Positions 1 to 6,557 are shown, numbered from the stretch's first letter. The stretch is 9,655 nt of DNA from Methylorubrum extorquens (GCA_019695455.1 JAEUAC010000423.1:1-9655); one strand, 5' to 3'. Notes: generated by a model from the sequence alone, not told the origin. Numbers and translations are program-made.

Positions 1-8
1 GGCGAACC

Positions 9-1901
9 TCAGCGCAGGAAGCCGGTCGAGATCCAGGGCACGAGCGCGACGACGATCGTGCCGACGAGGAGGGCCAGCATGTAGGGCCAGATCGGCCGGA
101 TGCCCTCCGACGGATCGACCCGCCCGATGGCGCAGGCCGCGTAGTAGCCGACCCCGAAGGGCGGCGCGAAGAGCCCGATCCCCATCGCGAGGATCACGAC
201 CATCGCGTAGTGGACCTCGTGCACGCCGACGATCTTCGCGATCGGGAAGAGGAGCGGCCCGAACAGCACGATGGCCGGGATGCCCTCGAGCACGGAACCC
301 AGGATCACGAAGGCGACGATCGACACGAACAGGAAGCCGATCGGCCCGCCGGGCAGCCCCGTCATGGCGGCCGCGAGCTGGCGCGAGAAGCCGGATTGCG
401 TGAGCGCCCAGGCCATGCCCGTGGCCGTGCCGATGATGAGGAGGATCGCGCCCGAGAGGCAGGCCGTCTCGACGAGCGCCGGCCCGAGCCGGGCCCATTG
501 CACGCGCTCGCGGAAGAGGACCGCCGCGAGCACGCCGTAGGCGAGCGCGTAGGCCACGCCGACCGTCGAGACCTCCGTCGCGGTCGCGACGCCCTCGACG
601 ACGACGGCCCGGATGAGGACGGGCAGGATCAGGGCCGGCAGAGCCGCGACCAGCGTCAGGCCGATCTCGCGCCGGGTGGCGCGGCGGACATGCGACAGGT
701 CCTCCTTGCGGAACCGCCACCACACGACCGCGCAGAGCGTGATCGCGAGCACGAGCGCGGGCAGCAGCCCGCCCGTGAAGAGCGCCGCGATCGAGACGCC
801 CGTGACGGAGCCCACCGTGATGAGGACCAGAGAGGGCGGCACCGTCTCCGTCTGGGCGCCCGTCGCCGAGAGAAGCGCCACGAGCTCGCCGGGCTTGGCG
901 CCGCGCGCCTTCATCTCCGGGAACAGCACGGGCGCGACCGCCGCCATGTCGGCCGCCTTGGAGCCCGAGATGCCGGAGACGAGGTACATGGCGCCGACCA
1001 GCACGTATTGCAGGCCGCCCCGCACGTGCCCGATCAGGCTCGCCAGGAAGGCCACCATCCGGCGCGCCATCCCGGTGATCTCGATGAGGAGACCCAGGAA
1101 GACGAAGAGCGGCACGGCGAGCAGGATGAGGTGGCTCATGCCCTCGTCCATGCGCGACACGACGATGGAGAGCGGCGTGCGGGTCGTGAGCGCCAGGTAG
1201 GCGAAGGTGCCGAGGCCGAACGCGAAGGCGATCGGGATGCCGGACAGGACGGCGGCCCCGACCAGGAGGACGAAGAAGACGACGAGCTTGTAGTTCCCCA
1301 TCGGGCCGAAGAGGGGCTTCGCGACCCAGAGCGCGAGGCCGACCGCCACGACGAGGGCGGCGGCGAGCGCCACGTCCCGCACGGGGAGGTCGCGCCCGAT
1401 CCGCAGGATGCCGAGCACGACCATGAGGCCGATGCCGACCGGCATGGCGGACGCCCGCCAGACGTTCGGGATCTCGAGCGCCGGCGTGACGATGGCGGCC
1501 TCGTCGATCGCGTACTCGGTCGCGTAGGGCAGGACGAGGAGCAGGAAGCCGAGCCCCGCCGCGAGCGACAGGGCCGCGGCGAACGGCGTCTCGACGCCGT
1601 TCTTCCGCACGAGCGCGCTCATGCGCATGTGCTCGACCCTGGCATAGGCGACCACGGCGCCGAGCATCGCGAGCCAGAGGAACAGGATGGAGGCGAGCTC
1701 GTCCGACCAGGTCAGCGGCCGGTGGAGGACGTAGCGGGACACGACGCCCGCGAGGAGGATCGTGGTCTCGACGGCGACCAGGGTCCCGGCCGTGAACTCG
1801 ACGCCGCGGCGCAGGCCCCGCTCGGCCGTGCCCGCGACGCGTGCGAGGCCGCCCGCGACCTGAGGCGCGGCCGGCGCGACCGCGTCCGCCCGGACGGTCA
1901 T
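9..1901 (-). CDS. TRAP transporter fused permease (DctQ-DctM), 630 aa
   Basis: Inner-membrane component of a tripartite ATP-independent periplasmic (TRAP) transporter, which takes up solutes delivered by the binding protein using an ion gradient. Both membrane subunits are in one polypeptide. Residues about 35-170 form a DctQ-like four-helix part with a typical FxRY-like start (SRYVLHRPLTWSDELA, 55-70) and the LFLWLAMLGA helix (73-82). An extra hydrophobic helix (about 176-194) links it to a DctM part (about 200-630). DctM hallmarks are GIPIAFAFGLG (221-231), SGISGSKAAD (309-318), TEVSTVGVAYAL (442-453), VLEGIPAIVLFGP (537-549) and FAPPFGVGYY (578-587). DctM alone is usually near 430 residues and DctQ near 170, so the length fits a complete fusion. 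The start is ATG, 22 nt after the binding-protein stop codon, so the two genes are almost certainly co-transcribed. No strong Shine-Dalgarno site is seen; a GC hairpin sits there instead. The substrate cannot be told from sequence. Confidence 0.95.
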   Translation of the reverse strand: MTVRADAVAPAAPQVAGGLARVAGTAERGLRRGVEFTAGTLVAVETTILLAGVVSRYVLHRPLTWSDELASILFLWLAMLGAVVAYARVEHMRMSALVRKNGVETPFAAALSLAAGLGFLLLVLPYATEYAIDEAAIVTPALEIPNVWRASAMPVGIGLMVVLGILRIGRDLPVRDVALAAALVVAVGLALWVAKPLFGPMGNYKLVVFFVLLVGAAVLSGIPIAFAFGLGTFAYLALTTRTPLSIVVSRMDEGMSHLILLAVPLFVFLGLLIEITGMARRMVAFLASLIGHVRGGLQYVLVGAMYLVSGISGSKAADMAAVAPVLFPEMKARGAKPGELVALLSATGAQTETVPPSLVLITVGSVTGVSIAALFTGGLLPALVLAITLCAVVWWRFRKEDLSHVRRATRREIGLTLVAALPALILPVLIRAVVVEGVATATEVSTVGVAYALAYGVLAAVLFRERVQWARLGPALVETACLSGAILLIIGTATGMAWALTQSGFSRQLAAAMTGLPGGPIGFLFVSIVAFVILGSVLEGIPAIVLFGPLLFPIAKIVGVHEVHYAMVVILAMGIGLFAPPFGVGYYAACAIGRVDPSEGIRPIWPYMLALLVGTIVVALVPWISTGFLR

Positions 1902-1903
1902 GG

Positions 1904-1918
1904 CGCGGCCCCGCCGCG
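1904..1918 (-). promoter_or_regulatory. GC hairpin between dctP and dctQM
   Basis: A perfect 6-bp stem (1904-1909 pairing with 1913-1918, arms CGCGGC and GCCGCG) with a CCC loop occupies most of the 22-nt gap between the binding-protein stop and the permease start. It lies where the permease ribosome binding site should be. It could slow ribosome loading, or protect the upstream message, so that more binding protein than permease is made. The stem is seen directly; the role is inference, and short GC stems arise easily in DNA this rich in G and C. Confidence 0.4.
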
Positions 1919-1923
1919 GACGA

Positions 1924-2940
1924 TCAGGCGATCGGGCCCGTCACCTTCTCGATGAGCTTCCAGGCGTCCTCGCCGAACTTGCCCCGCCATTCCTTGTAGA
2001 ACCCGGCGGATTGCAGCTTCGTGCGGAAGGCGGCCGTGTCGACGGTCGAGACCTGCATGCCCTTGTCGATCAGCGCCTTCTCGACGGTGGCGTTGGCCTT
2101 GGCGATGTCCTCGCGCTGCAGGACGGCGGCGGCGTTGAAGTGCGTCTGGATCGCGGCCTGCACGTCCTTCGGCAGCCCGTTCCAGGTCTTGCCGTTCGCC
2201 AGGAGCCAGAAGCCGTCCCACATGTGGTTGGTCTTCGAGAGGTACTTCTGGACCTCGTAGAGCTTGGCCGTGTCGATCAGGACGAGGGGGTTCTCCTGCC
2301 CCTCGGCGATCTTCGTCTGCAGGGCCGAGTACACCTCGGAGAAGTTGATCGACATCGGTGCCGCGTCGAACGCCTTGAACATCGAGGTCCAGAGCGGCGA
2401 AGGCGGGACGCGGATCTTGAAGCCCTTGAAGTCGTCCGGCGTCACGATGGGCCGCGTCGACGACGTGGTCTGCCGGAAGCCGTTCTCCCAGATCTTCTCG
2501 AAGGCGTAGAGGCCGGACTTCGCGATCTGCGCCCGCACGTGGGCGCCGAGTTCGCCGTCCATGGCCGGCCACACCTTGTCGTAGCCGGACCACATGAAGC
2601 CGAGCCCGCTGACGGGCGCGCCGGGCACCAGCGTCGACAGGATCAGGGGCGAGAGCGTGAAGAACTCGAGCGCCCCGGACCGGAGCTGGCTCAGCATGTC
2701 CGTGTCGGAGCCGAGCTGGTTGTTCGGGAAGATCTGGATGTCGACCGCCCCGTTCGTCTCTTTCAGGGTCGCGGCCGCGGCCTCGCGCATGCGGATCGTG
2801 AGCGGATGGCTCTCGGGCGAGTTGTTGGCCGCCTTGAAGGAGAATTCGGCCGCGTGGGCCGGCCGGGAGCGGCCGATGCTCCATCCGACCGCGACGGCCG
2901 ACGCCGTGCTCGCGAGAAGGGTACGCCGGTCGAGCCGCAT
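1924..2940 (-). CDS. TRAP transporter substrate-binding protein (DctP family), 338 aa
   Basis: Periplasmic solute receptor of the TRAP system encoded with the fused permease. The N-terminus MRLDRRTLLASTAS, followed by a hydrophobic stretch and an AHA-A cleavage-like site near residue 30, reads as a Tat-type signal (twin Arg 5-6). The mature part has DctP family landmarks: NNSPESHPLTIRM (39-51), the sugar-fold strand IQIFPNNQLGSDTDM (68-82), DDFKGFKIRVP (169-179), with R177 at the usual carboxylate-binding arginine position, and EVYSALQTKIAEGQENP (202-218). In the last motif the family usually has Asp where E213 stands. Length is normal for the family. The reading frame is open upstream to 3165, but the start at 2940 is chosen because it has an AGGGAGG site 5 nt before it and begins exactly at the signal peptide. 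The presence of the binding Arg suggests, but does not prove, a carboxylate ligand. Confidence 0.95.
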   Translation of the reverse strand: MRLDRRTLLASTASAVAVGWSIGRSRPAHAAEFSFKAANNSPESHPLTIRMREAAAATLKETNGAVDIQIFPNNQLGSDTDMLSQLRSGALEFFTLSPLILSTLVPGAPVSGLGFMWSGYDKVWPAMDGELGAHVRAQIAKSGLYAFEKIWENGFRQTTSSTRPIVTPDDFKGFKIRVPPSPLWTSMFKAFDAAPMSINFSEVYSALQTKIAEGQENPLVLIDTAKLYEVQKYLSKTNHMWDGFWLLANGKTWNGLPKDVQAAIQTHFNAAAVLQREDIAKANATVEKALIDKGMQVSTVDTAAFRTKLQSAGFYKEWRGKFGEDAWKLIEKVTGPIA

Positions 2941-2945
2941 GGAAG

Positions 2946-2952
2946 CCTCCCT
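2946..2952 (-). promoter_or_regulatory. Ribosome binding site of the TRAP binding-protein gene
   Basis: AGGGAGG on the minus strand, 5 nt before the ATG at 2940. This strong site decides the start against the longer in-frame opening that would run through the divergent SDR gene. Confidence 0.75.
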
Positions 2953-3073
2953 GTCGTGTCGCGGGCCTGCCGGCTTGGCCGGTCTCGTGCCCGGCGCCGC
3001 CCCGGTCCGGGTGCTTGCGCCACCACGACTTATGCGCGACGGGCCGGAGGCGAGCAAGGCCGCCGCGCGGGCC

Positions 3074-3079
3074 GGGGAG
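3074..3079 (+). promoter_or_regulatory. Ribosome binding site of the SDR gene
   Basis: GGGGAG ends 7 nt before the ATG at 3087. It supports this start over an in-frame one at 3015, whose extra 24 residues are Arg/Pro-rich and precede the first Rossmann strand. Confidence 0.7.
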
Positions 3080-3086
3080 TAGACCA

Positions 3087-3863
3087 ATGACCAAGGACGG
3101 GATCGTCGCCGTGACGGGCGGAGCCTCGGGAATCGGGCTCGCGACGGCTCAACTCCTGCTGGCACACGGCTGGCGCGTCGCCCTGATCGACCGCGAGGAC
3201 GCGGCCCTTCGGACGGCGCGGGACTCCCTGCCCGACGCCGGCGACACGACCCTCCACGCCGTGGACGTGACGGACGAGGCCGGCGTCGCGGCGGCCTTCG
3301 CCGCGCTGGCGGGGCTGGGCCGCATCGTCGGGCTGGTGAACTCGGCCGGGATCGGCGCGGACGTGCCGCTCGCGGAGACGAGCGCGGCGCAGTTCCGGCG
3401 CATCCTCGACGTGAACGTGGTCGGCTCCTTCCTGACCGCGCAGGCCGCCGCCCCCCTCATGGCCGCGACCGGCGGCGGGGCCATCGTGCATATCGGGTCG
3501 GTGTCCGGGCTCATGGGCAACATGGGCCGCACGGCCTACGGCGCCTCGAAGGGCGCGATCGTCACCATGACCAAGGTCATGGCCGTGGAGCTGGCCGAGA
3601 GCGGCATCCGCGTGAACGCGGTCGCGCCCGGCCCGATCGAGACGCCCATGGTGGCGGCGCTCCACACGGAGGCGGAACGCACCAACTGGACCACGCACCT
3701 GCCGATGCGGCGCTACGGCGAGCCGGCGGAGATCGCGGCGGCGGTCGTGTTCCTGCTCGATCCGGCGCAATCGTCCTACGTGACCGGACAGGTGCTCGCG
3801 GTCGACGGCGGCTTCACGGCCGGCGGCACCATCCGGCCTCTCGCGGCGCCGACGCCGGCATAG
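3087..3863 (+). CDS. Classical short-chain dehydrogenase/reductase (SDR), 258 aa
   Basis: Cytoplasmic NAD(P)-dependent oxidoreductase that interconverts an alcohol and a carbonyl. All hallmarks of a classical SDR are present: glycine-rich TGGASGIG (10-17) after the first strand, D35 at the end of strand two (favours NAD over NADP), DV at 60-61, NSAG (85-88), N110, and the catalytic S138, Y151 and K155 (YGASK). PGPIETP (181-187) follows the active site and the usual C-terminal VTGQVLAVDGG (232-242) is intact. The last 15 or so residues (TAGGTIRPLAAPTPA) are a short tail beyond the usual end. The length is typical. The gene is divergent from the TRAP operon, so its substrate may be the imported solute or a product of it (inference). 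Many SDRs of this look are annotated as 3-oxoacyl reductases or glucose dehydrogenases without proof; diacetyl/acetoin or butanediol-type activity would fit the E1 pair nearby but is not shown by sequence. Confidence 0.93.
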   Translation: MTKDGIVAVTGGASGIGLATAQLLLAHGWRVALIDREDAALRTARDSLPDAGDTTLHAVDVTDEAGVAAAFAALAGLGRIVGLVNSAGIGADVPLAETSAAQFRRILDVNVVGSFLTAQAAAPLMAATGGGAIVHIGSVSGLMGNMGRTAYGASKGAIVTMTKVMAVELAESGIRVNAVAPGPIETPMVAALHTEAERTNWTTHLPMRRYGEPAEIAAAVVFLLDPAQSSYVTGQVLAVDGGFTAGGTIRPLAAPTPA

Positions 3864-3864
3864 A

Positions 3865-3883
3865 TGTGGGCATTTTGCCCACA
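3865..3883. promoter_or_regulatory. Perfect 19-bp palindrome downstream of SDR gene
   Basis: TGTGGGC (3865-3871), ATTTT, GCCCACA (3877-3883): a perfect 7-bp inverted repeat with an A/T centre, starting one base after the SDR stop codon and 50 bp before the next gene. It could be the stem of a terminator for the SDR gene, but no run of T follows on either strand. Its symmetric form with an AT-rich centre also fits a dimeric-repressor operator for the 198-residue gene. I cannot choose between the two. Confidence 0.55.
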
Positions 3884-3933
3884 CTCAAGCCACAATCGTC
3901 CCGCAAGGTTCGAATCGTCGTGAGGAGAGCATC

Positions 3934-4530
3934 ATGTCGGCGACGATCGTGGCAGCAAGTGGGTGGCGGAAGCGGGCGGCGGGCCTCGGGCAGGCGCTCG
4001 CCGTGACCGTGATGGCGACGGCGCTCGTGACGAGCCTGCACCTCTACGCGCGCAATCCCGCGCCCGAGCCGGTGCCGCTGGCGAAGAGCGCCGAGCGGCT
4101 GGTCTTCGAGACGGAGGAGGTCGCGCTGCGCCTGACCGGCGGGTTCGACGGGCTGGCCTCGTTCGGCCTCCCCTTCGTCGAGCCGACGGCCTGGTCCGAG
4201 ACCCCGCGCCTGGCCGAGGCGGCTCCCGCCGGCGCGCCGGCCCCCGTTCGGCCGGCCCAGGCCGAGCGCCGGGTCGTCGCGGCCCTGCCGCCGAGCCGGC
4301 CCGCGACGGTCGCGGTGCCGCACGCGGCGCCCTCGCTCGACGCCGCGACCCGGATCGAGACGGCCGCCCAGGCGGCGCCGGCCGATCGCCGCATGCGCGT
4401 CTTCGGCCTGGGCCTGCCCGGCACCGAATACCTGCCGACGCCGCGCGAGGCCGTGGGCCATGTCGCCTCGCTCGGCGCCGTGATCGCCTCCGCCGGCGAG
4501 GCCGTGGGCGACGCCGTCCTGCCGCACTAG
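3934..4530 (+). CDS. Hypothetical protein with one N-terminal membrane helix, 198 aa
   Basis: I do not recognise this family. Residues 1-16 are short and basic (WRKRAAG), followed by one hydrophobic segment (about 17-38, GLGQALAVTVMATALVTS), so it is likely anchored in the inner membrane with the rest outside the cytoplasm, or less likely a secreted protein with an uncleaved leader. The region 40-95 is mildly structured (ERLVFETEEVALRLTGGFDGL), 96-150 is Ala/Pro-rich and probably disordered, and 153-196 (RMRVFGLGLPGTEYLPTPRE, then an Ala/Gly/Val-rich amphipathic stretch) looks like a conserved C-terminal element. The start is supported by a GAGGAGA site at 3922-3928, 5 nt before the ATG. The gene follows the SDR gene by 70 bp on the same strand with a palindrome between, and converges on the E1 beta gene with 13 bp between stop codons. 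Its base use matches its neighbours. Real gene, function unknown. Confidence 0.75.
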   Translation: MSATIVAASGWRKRAAGLGQALAVTVMATALVTSLHLYARNPAPEPVPLAKSAERLVFETEEVALRLTGGFDGLASFGLPFVEPTAWSETPRLAEAAPAGAPAPVRPAQAERRVVAALPPSRPATVAVPHAAPSLDAATRIETAAQAAPADRRMRVFGLGLPGTEYLPTPREAVGHVASLGAVIASAGEAVGDAVLPH

Positions 4531-4553
4531 CGGCGGCGCCCGCCTAGCGGGCG
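4521..4553. terminator. Two adjacent hairpins between convergent genes
   Basis: Stem one: GCCGC (4521-4525) pairs with GCGGC (4530-4534) around ACTA, so the loop carries most of the plus-strand TAG stop. Stem two: CGCCCGC (4537-4543) pairs perfectly with GCGGGCG (4547-4553) around CTA, which is the minus-strand TAG stop of the E1 beta gene. The two gene ends meet here with 13 bp between them, so these stems are the only terminator candidates. No T tract follows, so they would act as weak or factor-assisted terminators or as 3'-end protection. Confidence 0.5.
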
Positions 4554-5524
4554 GCCGCGGCCCGGATCGCGGCCGCGACGCGCTCCGGCGACACCCGGAC
4601 CGCGGCCTCCAGCTCGGGCGCGAACGGGACCGGGATGCGGGGCGCGCCGAGCCGCGCGACCGACCGCAGGGCCGGCCCCGACCGCTCGGCCATGCGGGCC
4701 ACGATCTCGGCGCCGAACCCGGCCACCGTCACGCCCTCCTCCACCACGACGAGCCGGCCCGTCCGCGCAACGGAGGCCGCGACCGCCTCCTCGTCCCAGG
4801 GCCAGAGCGTCCGCAGGTCGAGGATCTCGGCCTGGGTGCCCTCCGCCGACGCGAGCTCCGCGCCCGCCAGAGCGGGGTCGAGCGCCTGCGCCCAGGTCAC
4901 CACCGTGACGTCCCGGCCCTCCCGGGCGCGGCGCGCCCGGCCGAACGGGATCGGCTCGTCCGACGCGGGGGCGGCGGGACGGCCGAAGAACGCCTTCGGC
5001 TCGAACAGGAGCACGGGATCGTCCGACCGGATCGCGCTGCGCAGGAGGCCGGCCGCGTCGGCGGCCGTCGCCGGCACGGCCACCACGACGCCCGGCAGGT
5101 TCGCCATCCAGGATTCGACGATCTGGCTGTGCTGGGCGGCCGAGGAGGCGAGGAGCCCGTGCGGCATCCGCACCACGAGCCGCGCCCGCGCCTGCCCGCC
5201 GAACATGTAGCGGACCTTGGCGATCTGGTTCACGAGCTCGTCCATGGCCGGCATGGCGAAATCCGCGATCCGCATCTCGATCACGGGCCGGGTGCCGACC
5301 AGGGCGGCGCCGAGCCCCGCCCCCATGATGGTCGCCTCCGAGATCGGCGTGTCGACGACGCGGTCGGGCCCGAACTCGGCCGCGAGCCCGCGATACTGGC
5401 CGAAGATGCCGCCGTAGCGGACGTCCTCGCCCAGCACCCAGACGGTCGGGTCGCGCCGCATCTCGTCCGCGAGCGCGTCCCGCACCACGCCCGCGAAGGT
5501 CGTCTCCGCCACCGCTACGCCCAT
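4544..5524 (-). CDS. TPP-dependent 2-oxoacid/acetoin dehydrogenase E1, beta subunit, 326 aa
   Basis: Beta subunit of an alpha2beta2 E1 enzyme that, with thiamine diphosphate, decarboxylates a 2-oxoacid or cleaves acetoin and passes the acyl group to a lipoyl E2. Family motifs run in order: LGEDV (31-35), DTPISEATIMGAGLGAAL (58-75), DFAMPAMDELVNQIAKVRYMFGGQ (positions 88-111), QHSQIVESW (131-139) with the conserved active-site His132, DPVLLFEPK (169-177), then the C-terminal transketolase-like domain with ILDLRTLWPWDEEAV (234-248) and VVVEEG (259-264). The length is normal. The start is ATG with a strong GGAGGT site 6 nt upstream, placed inside the alpha gene; the alpha stop overlaps this start region by 10 nt, so the pair is translationally coupled. 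The frame is open further upstream to 6523, but that stretch is only the shadow of the alpha gene. Acetoin versus pyruvate or branched-chain substrate cannot be settled from this subunit. Confidence 0.93.
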   Translation of the reverse strand: MGVAVAETTFAGVVRDALADEMRRDPTVWVLGEDVRYGGIFGQYRGLAAEFGPDRVVDTPISEATIMGAGLGAALVGTRPVIEMRIADFAMPAMDELVNQIAKVRYMFGGQARARLVVRMPHGLLASSAAQHSQIVESWMANLPGVVVAVPATAADAAGLLRSAIRSDDPVLLFEPKAFFGRPAAPASDEPIPFGRARRAREGRDVTVVTWAQALDPALAGAELASAEGTQAEILDLRTLWPWDEEAVAASVARTGRLVVVEEGVTVAGFGAEIVARMAERSGPALRSVARLGAPRIPVPFAPELEAAVRVSPERVAAAIRAAAAR

Positions 5525-6507
5525 GACGGCACCTCCGGCGCGCCCGCGTCCTGCACGTCCGAGAAGGCGCTGCGCAGCGGCGGCGGCTCCGCCTCCCGGG
5601 ACCGGTCGCGGGCGTCCGTCATCTCGGCCAGGTCCTCCTCGTCCATGCGGCGCAGCGCGTCGGCCGGGACGCCGCGCGCCGCGAGGGTCGCGTCGAGCCG
5701 CGCGAGCGGATCGCGGCCGCGGCCGGCCTCGACCTCCGACGCGCTCCGATAGGCGGCGAGGTCCGTGGAGGTGTGCCCCTCCCACCGGTAGGTGGAGGCG
5801 AGCAGGAGTCGGGGGCCGGATCCGGCCCGGATGGCCCGCACGAGGTCGCCCGCCGCCGCGTCGACGGCCTCGACGTCCGATCCGTCCACGGCGACGCCCG
5901 GGATGCCGCAGCTCTCCGCCCGGGCCAGCGCGCCGGGCCCGGCCGTCGTGTCGTCGGCCTTCGTGAACGCCGCGAAGGTGTTCGCCTCGCAGACGAAGAG
6001 GATGGGCAGCCGGTAGAGGGCCGCCCAGTTCAGGCCCTCCATGAAGGGGCCGCGGTTGATGGCGCCGTCGCCGAAGAAGCAGGCGACGATCGCCGGCGAG
6101 CCGAGGAGGCGCAGCCCCTGGGCCGCCCCGCAGGCGATCGGGATGCCGCCCGCCACGATCCCGTTCGCCCCCAGCATGCCGACGGAGAAGTCGGCGATGT
6201 GCATGGAGCCGCCCTTGCCGCCGCAGGCGCCGTCGGCGCGGCCGTAGAGCTCGGCCATCATGCCGTACGCGTCGGCGCCCTTGGCGAGGGCGTGGCCGTG
6301 GCCGCGATGGGTCGAGGTCAGCCGGTCCTCGGGGCCGAGATGCGCGCAGATCCCCGTCGGCACGGCCTCCTGGCCGATGGAGACGTGGAGGTAGCCGGCG
6401 AACTCCTTCGCCCGGTGCGCGGCGAGCGCGACGGTCTCGAAGGCCCGGATGCGGCCCATGCCGCGCCGGAGCGCCAGCAGGGCGGCGTTGGTGTGGTGGC
6501 TCGTCAC
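5515..6507 (-). CDS. TPP-dependent 2-oxoacid/acetoin dehydrogenase E1, alpha subunit, 330 aa
   Basis: Cofactor-binding subunit of the same E1. HVSIGQEAVPTGICAHLGPE (41-60) and STHRGHGHALAKGAD (65-79) are close to the acetoin-dehydrogenase branch, as are GGKGGSMHIADFSVGMLGAN (96-115) and GIVAGGIPIACGAAQG (116-131). The TPP motif is GDGAIN (146-151) followed 25 residues on by CEANTF (173-178). Most relatives read CENN, so the first Asn is replaced by A175 while the second (N176) is kept; NRG (151-153) replaces the usual NEG or NQG. The C-terminal Y-R-W-E-G-H-T segment (240-246) is normal. The start is a GTG with GGGGAGAA 6 nt upstream. This is the first gene of a two-gene operon. I see no E2 (lipoyl) or E3 gene, so the enzyme must borrow them or work without. 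Product names are inference; acetoin E1 is the best single guess. Confidence 0.9.
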   Translation of the reverse strand: MTSHHTNAALLALRRGMGRIRAFETVALAAHRAKEFAGYLHVSIGQEAVPTGICAHLGPEDRLTSTHRGHGHALAKGADAYGMMAELYGRADGACGGKGGSMHIADFSVGMLGANGIVAGGIPIACGAAQGLRLLGSPAIVACFFGDGAINRGPFMEGLNWAALYRLPILFVCEANTFAAFTKADDTTAGPGALARAESCGIPGVAVDGSDVEAVDAAAGDLVRAIRAGSGPRLLLASTYRWEGHTSTDLAAYRSASEVEAGRGRDPLARLDATLAARGVPADALRRMDEEDLAEMTDARDRSREAEPPPLRSAFSDVQDAGAPEVPSWA

Positions 6508-6513
6508 GGCGCG

Positions 6514-6521
6514 TTCTCCCC
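6514..6521 (-). promoter_or_regulatory. Ribosome binding site deciding the GTG start of E1 alpha
   Basis: GGGGAGAA on the minus strand, 6 nt before the GTG at 6507. No in-frame ATG with family similarity lies nearby, and the GTG begins just before the first conserved helix. Confidence 0.7.
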
Positions 6522-6528
6522 ACCGGGG

Positions 6529-6557
6529 GCGTTAGCCTGTCCGCCGCCTCCGCCCAA
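6529..6557 (-). promoter_or_regulatory. Weak candidate promoter for the E1 operon
   Basis: On the minus strand TTGGGC (6557-6552) and TAACGC (6534-6529) are 17 bp apart and sit just upstream of the E1 alpha ribosome site, in the 75-bp gap after the EcsC gene. Each box matches only about half of the sigma-70 consensus, so this is a suggestion. The alternative is read-through from the EcsC gene on the same strand. Confidence 0.25.

Larger units (their letters stand above)
2941..3086. promoter_or_regulatory. Divergent control region between TRAP operon and SDR gene
   Basis: This 146-bp non-coding gap must carry the promoters for the TRAP operon (leftward) and the SDR gene (rightward). I see ribosome sites at both ends and short GC-rich repeats (CCGG-containing, around 2970-3010), but no convincing -35/-10 pair and no clear operator palindrome. 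A less GC-rich patch near 3026-3035 (GACTTATGCG) is the most likely place for a rightward -10 element, at low confidence. The divergent arrangement suggests shared regulation of uptake and oxidation; no regulator gene is in the window. Confidence 0.5.

Noticed and set aside
210..1955. 581-residue plus-strand opening across the TRAP permease
   Set aside because: Its translation is Asp/Glu/Arg/His-rich low-complexity protein, typical of the antisense shadow of a GC-rich membrane-protein gene; the minus strand holds clear DctQ and DctM motifs.
1898..3094. 398-residue minus-strand opening and the matching plus-strand one over dctP
   Set aside because: Both are Arg/Gly/Pro-rich frame shadows; the frame with signal peptide and DctP motifs is the coding one.
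5525..6523. Upstream extension of the E1 beta frame giving a 659-residue protein
   Set aside because: The extension overlaps the whole alpha gene and is Arg/Pro-rich without motifs; the beta start at 5524 has a strong ribosome site. It is not an alpha-beta fusion.
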